Source of the DNA: Rubrobacteraceae bacterium
GTDB taxonomy: Bacteria; Actinomycetota; Rubrobacteria; Rubrobacterales; Rubrobacteraceae
NCBI GenBank assembly: GCA_021156345.1
Contig: JAJNDJ010000035.1
Coordinates: 1 to 6,907, forward strand
Direction: 5' to 3'
Length of the DNA stretch: 6,907 nucleotides
Of the stretch, positions 5,292 to 6,907 are shown in pieces. How positions within the stretch are numbered: position 1 is the stretch's first letter; the number at the start of each line of letters is the position of its first letter. A program made the position numbers and the translations under genes. Below the pieces are notes generated by a model. It did not search any database. It was given only the letters and a program-made list of their open reading frames with translations, and had not been told where the DNA came from.

Positions 5292-6842
5292 TCACGCCTT
5301 GCTCGGCCCGTTCACGCCGTACTCGAGGCCGTCTACCAATGCTTGCCAGGAGGCTTCGATGATGTTCTCGGAGACGCCGACGGCGCCCCACATCCGCTTG
5401 CCGTCTGTCGAGTCTATGAGGACGCGGGTCGTCGCGGCAGTGGCGCGGTGCTCATCGAGGATGCGGACCTTGTAATTGGAGAGGTGGATCTCTTTCAGCT
5501 CCGGATAGTGCGGCCCTATGGCCTTTCTCAGGGCTTGATCTAGGGCGTTTACGGGACCGTTACCCTCTGCGGTAGAGATGACCCTCTTTCCGCCCACGGA
5601 GAGCTTTATGGTCGCTTCTGTCGTCGTCTCCCCGCCGGCCCGCTTCTCGGAGATGATCCTGAACGTCTCCAGTTCGAAGAGCGGCCTGTCCTCCCCGGTG
5701 GTTCGCCCTATCAGCAGCGCGAGGGAGGCGTCGGCGGCCTCGTAGTGGTAGCCCTCGTACTCGCGCTGCTTTATGGCGCCGAGGATCTGGGTCGCATCCT
5801 TGGCCTCGAGCCCTAGCTCCCTTGCCTTGGTCTTGATGGAGTTCTTCCCCGAGAGCTCCCCGACCGGAGTGCGCCTTACGTTCCCTACGGCCTCGGGCGC
5901 GACGTGCTCGTATGTGGCGGGATCCTTGGAGATGCCGTCGACGTGCAGCCCACCCTTGTGGGCGAAGGCGCTGCGCCCCACGTAGGGACGGTGGGTGTCG
6001 GGCGTCAGGTTCATGAGCTCCGAGACGTAGTTGGAGACCTCGGTGAGCCGCCGCAACCTTTCGTCATCCATGATTTTCAGCCCCATCTTGAGCTGCAAGT
6101 TGGCGATGGTCGTGACGAGGTCGCAGTTGCCGCACCGCTCCCCGATACCGTTGACGGTCCCCTGTACATGCGTCGCTCCGGCCTCTACGGCCACCAGAGC
6201 ATTCGCCACCCCACATCCCGAGTCGTTGTGGGTGTGGATGCCTACCTCCACGTCGGGGAACTCCCTCACCGTGCGCGCCACGACCGCTTTGAGCTCCGTC
6301 GGCAAGGTCCCGCCGTTCGTGTCACAGAGGACCAGCGTCGTCGCGCCTGCTTCGGCCGCGGCGCGGAGCACCGCGAGCGCGTACCCGGGATCGTGGCGGA
6401 AGCCGTCGAAGTAGTGCTCGGCGTCGAAGATTACCTCTTTGCCGGCCAGGTAGGCGACGGTGTCGCGCACGGATTCGAGGTTCTCCTGGGGCGTGGTCCG
6501 CAGGACCTTCTCCACGTGCAGCTTCCAGCTCTTGGCGACGATGCAGGCGACGGGCGCTGAGAGGGAGGGTAGGAGCGTTACCGCAGGGTCGTCCTCCGCC
6601 CTGCCGTTCGGGCGCCTGGCCCGCGTGAAGGCTACGAGCTTGGCGTGGGAGAGCGAAGAGTCATCGAAGCCCTCGAAGAACTCCAGGTCCTTGGGGTTTG
6701 AGGCGGGGAAGCCCGCTTCGATGTAGTGGACCCCCAGAGAGTCAAGCTCGCGGGTTATGCGGGCCTTGTCCTCGGCGGTCAGGCTAACGCCCTCTCGCTG
6801 GGTACCATCACGTAGCGTCGTATCGAAGAGCTTTATGCTCAT
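5292..6842 (-). CDS. cimA: (R)-citramalate synthase
   Basis: The 516-residue enzyme condenses pyruvate and acetyl-CoA to (R)-citramalate, the entry to threonine-independent isoleucine synthesis, in the cytoplasm. The N-terminal HMGL-like TIM barrel (about 1-280) starts with LFDTTLRDGTQREGVSL (5-21). Likely metal ligands are D12, H203 and H205 of HTHND (203-207), and N239 in GERCGNCDL (234-242). EHYFDG (142-147), FAHKGGLHVDG (293-303) and ELSGKNSI (329-336) follow. The last 140 or so residues form a LeuA-type dimerisation/regulatory domain. The HYIEAGFPASNPKD segment, the EHYFDG motif and overall length fit the bacterial citramalate synthase family better than 2-isopropylmalate synthase. The chosen ATG (6840-6842) starts MSIKLFDTTLRDG directly before the conserved block and overlaps the upstream stop as ATGA. 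An earlier start at 6869 would overlap that gene by 31 bases and add a Gly/Arg-rich stretch, so it is rejected. Product inhibition by isoleucine is known in some homologues but cannot be read here. Confidence 0.93.
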   Translation of the reverse strand: MSIKLFDTTLRDGTQREGVSLTAEDKARITRELDSLGVHYIEAGFPASNPKDLEFFEGFDDSSLSHAKLVAFTRARRPNGRAEDDPAVTLLPSLSAPVACIVAKSWKLHVEKVLRTTPQENLESVRDTVAYLAGKEVIFDAEHYFDGFRHDPGYALAVLRAAAEAGATTLVLCDTNGGTLPTELKAVVARTVREFPDVEVGIHTHNDSGCGVANALVAVEAGATHVQGTVNGIGERCGNCDLVTTIANLQLKMGLKIMDDERLRRLTEVSNYVSELMNLTPDTHRPYVGRSAFAHKGGLHVDGISKDPATYEHVAPEAVGNVRRTPVGELSGKNSIKTKARELGLEAKDATQILGAIKQREYEGYHYEAADASLALLIGRTTGEDRPLFELETFRIISEKRAGGETTTEATIKLSVGGKRVISTAEGNGPVNALDQALRKAIGPHYPELKEIHLSNYKVRILDEHRATAATTRVLIDSTDGKRMWGAVGVSENIIEASWQALVDGLEYGVNGPSKA

Positions 6843-6907
6843 GCCACACCCTCTCCCGCCGCGACCCACTTGCTCACGGCCTTCGTCACTTCTTCGGTCG
6901 TCTTCTT
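6839..6907 (-). CDS. 3' end of an upstream gene, possibly leuB
   Basis: An open frame enters from the right edge and ends at TGA (6839-6841), giving 22 residues, KKTTEEVTKAVSKWVAAGEGVA. The stop overlaps the cimA start, so the two genes are co-transcribed and probably translationally coupled. Position directly before cimA and a TTxEVxxAV-type helix at the end fit 3-isopropylmalate dehydrogenase (LeuB), which acts on a later step of the same pathway. The fragment is too short to prove it; another branched-chain amino acid gene is possible. Confidence 0.45.
   Translation of the reverse strand, partial: KKTTEEVTKAVSKWVAAGEGVA

Noticed and set aside
4921..5391. 156-codon - strand open frame crossing the repeat
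   Set aside because: Its FAGTGFAGTGPAGMTV stretch is the chance translation of the dispersed repeat, and it overlaps real genes at both ends.
5904..6560. 218-codon + strand open frame within cimA
   Set aside because: It is antisense to conserved catalytic motifs of citramalate synthase and has no family features.
5292..6842. 2-isopropylmalate synthase (leuA) as the identity of the - strand synthase
   Set aside because: Catalytic-barrel motifs are shared, but the family-specific segments near residues 39-52 and 142-147 and the overall length fit citramalate synthase better.

Overview
The window is high-GC bacterial DNA. It has short intergenic gaps, strong AGGAGG-type ribosome sites, GTG and TTG starts beside ATG, and frequent AGG (Arg) and ATA (Ile) codons. 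Together these suggest a deep-branching actinobacterium of the Rubrobacter or Thermoleophilia type. This placement is an inference from composition and gene content, not a database match.

Layout from left to right: (1) the 3' end of a CapA-type metallophosphoesterase gene on the + strand (2-415). (2) A 122-base convergent gap with two strong hairpins, likely a two-way terminator. (3) A polytopic membrane protein on the - strand (538-1965), probably a GT-C fold glycosyltransferase. (4) A 236-base divergent intergenic region (1966-2201) with a 14-base direct repeat and a candidate promoter that encloses a perfect inverted repeat. (5) A two-gene + strand operon (2202-3815 and 3812-5125) encoding two divergent paralogous SPFH/band 7 membrane proteins with overlapping stop and start. 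(6) A convergent gap (5126-5291) holding a REP-like structured repeat. (7) On the - strand, (R)-citramalate synthase cimA (5292-6842). Its start overlaps the stop of an upstream gene, possibly leuB, of which only the last 22 codons are in the window.

The left side concerns the cell envelope: a CapA-like protein probably linked to surface polymers, and a glycosyltransferase using a lipid-linked donor. The centre encodes what looks like a heteromeric SPFH membrane scaffold, analogous in arrangement to HflK/HflC. Here, however, each subunit carries two adjacent membrane segments before the SPFH domain, which predicts a cytoplasmic rather than external cage. The right side belongs to branched-chain amino acid synthesis: CimA makes citramalate from pyruvate and acetyl-CoA for threonine-independent isoleucine synthesis.

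The SPFH pair, its promoter/operator region and the folded repeat behind it are the parts least explained by standard annotation. No tRNA, rRNA, CRISPR array, transposase or prophage gene was seen.
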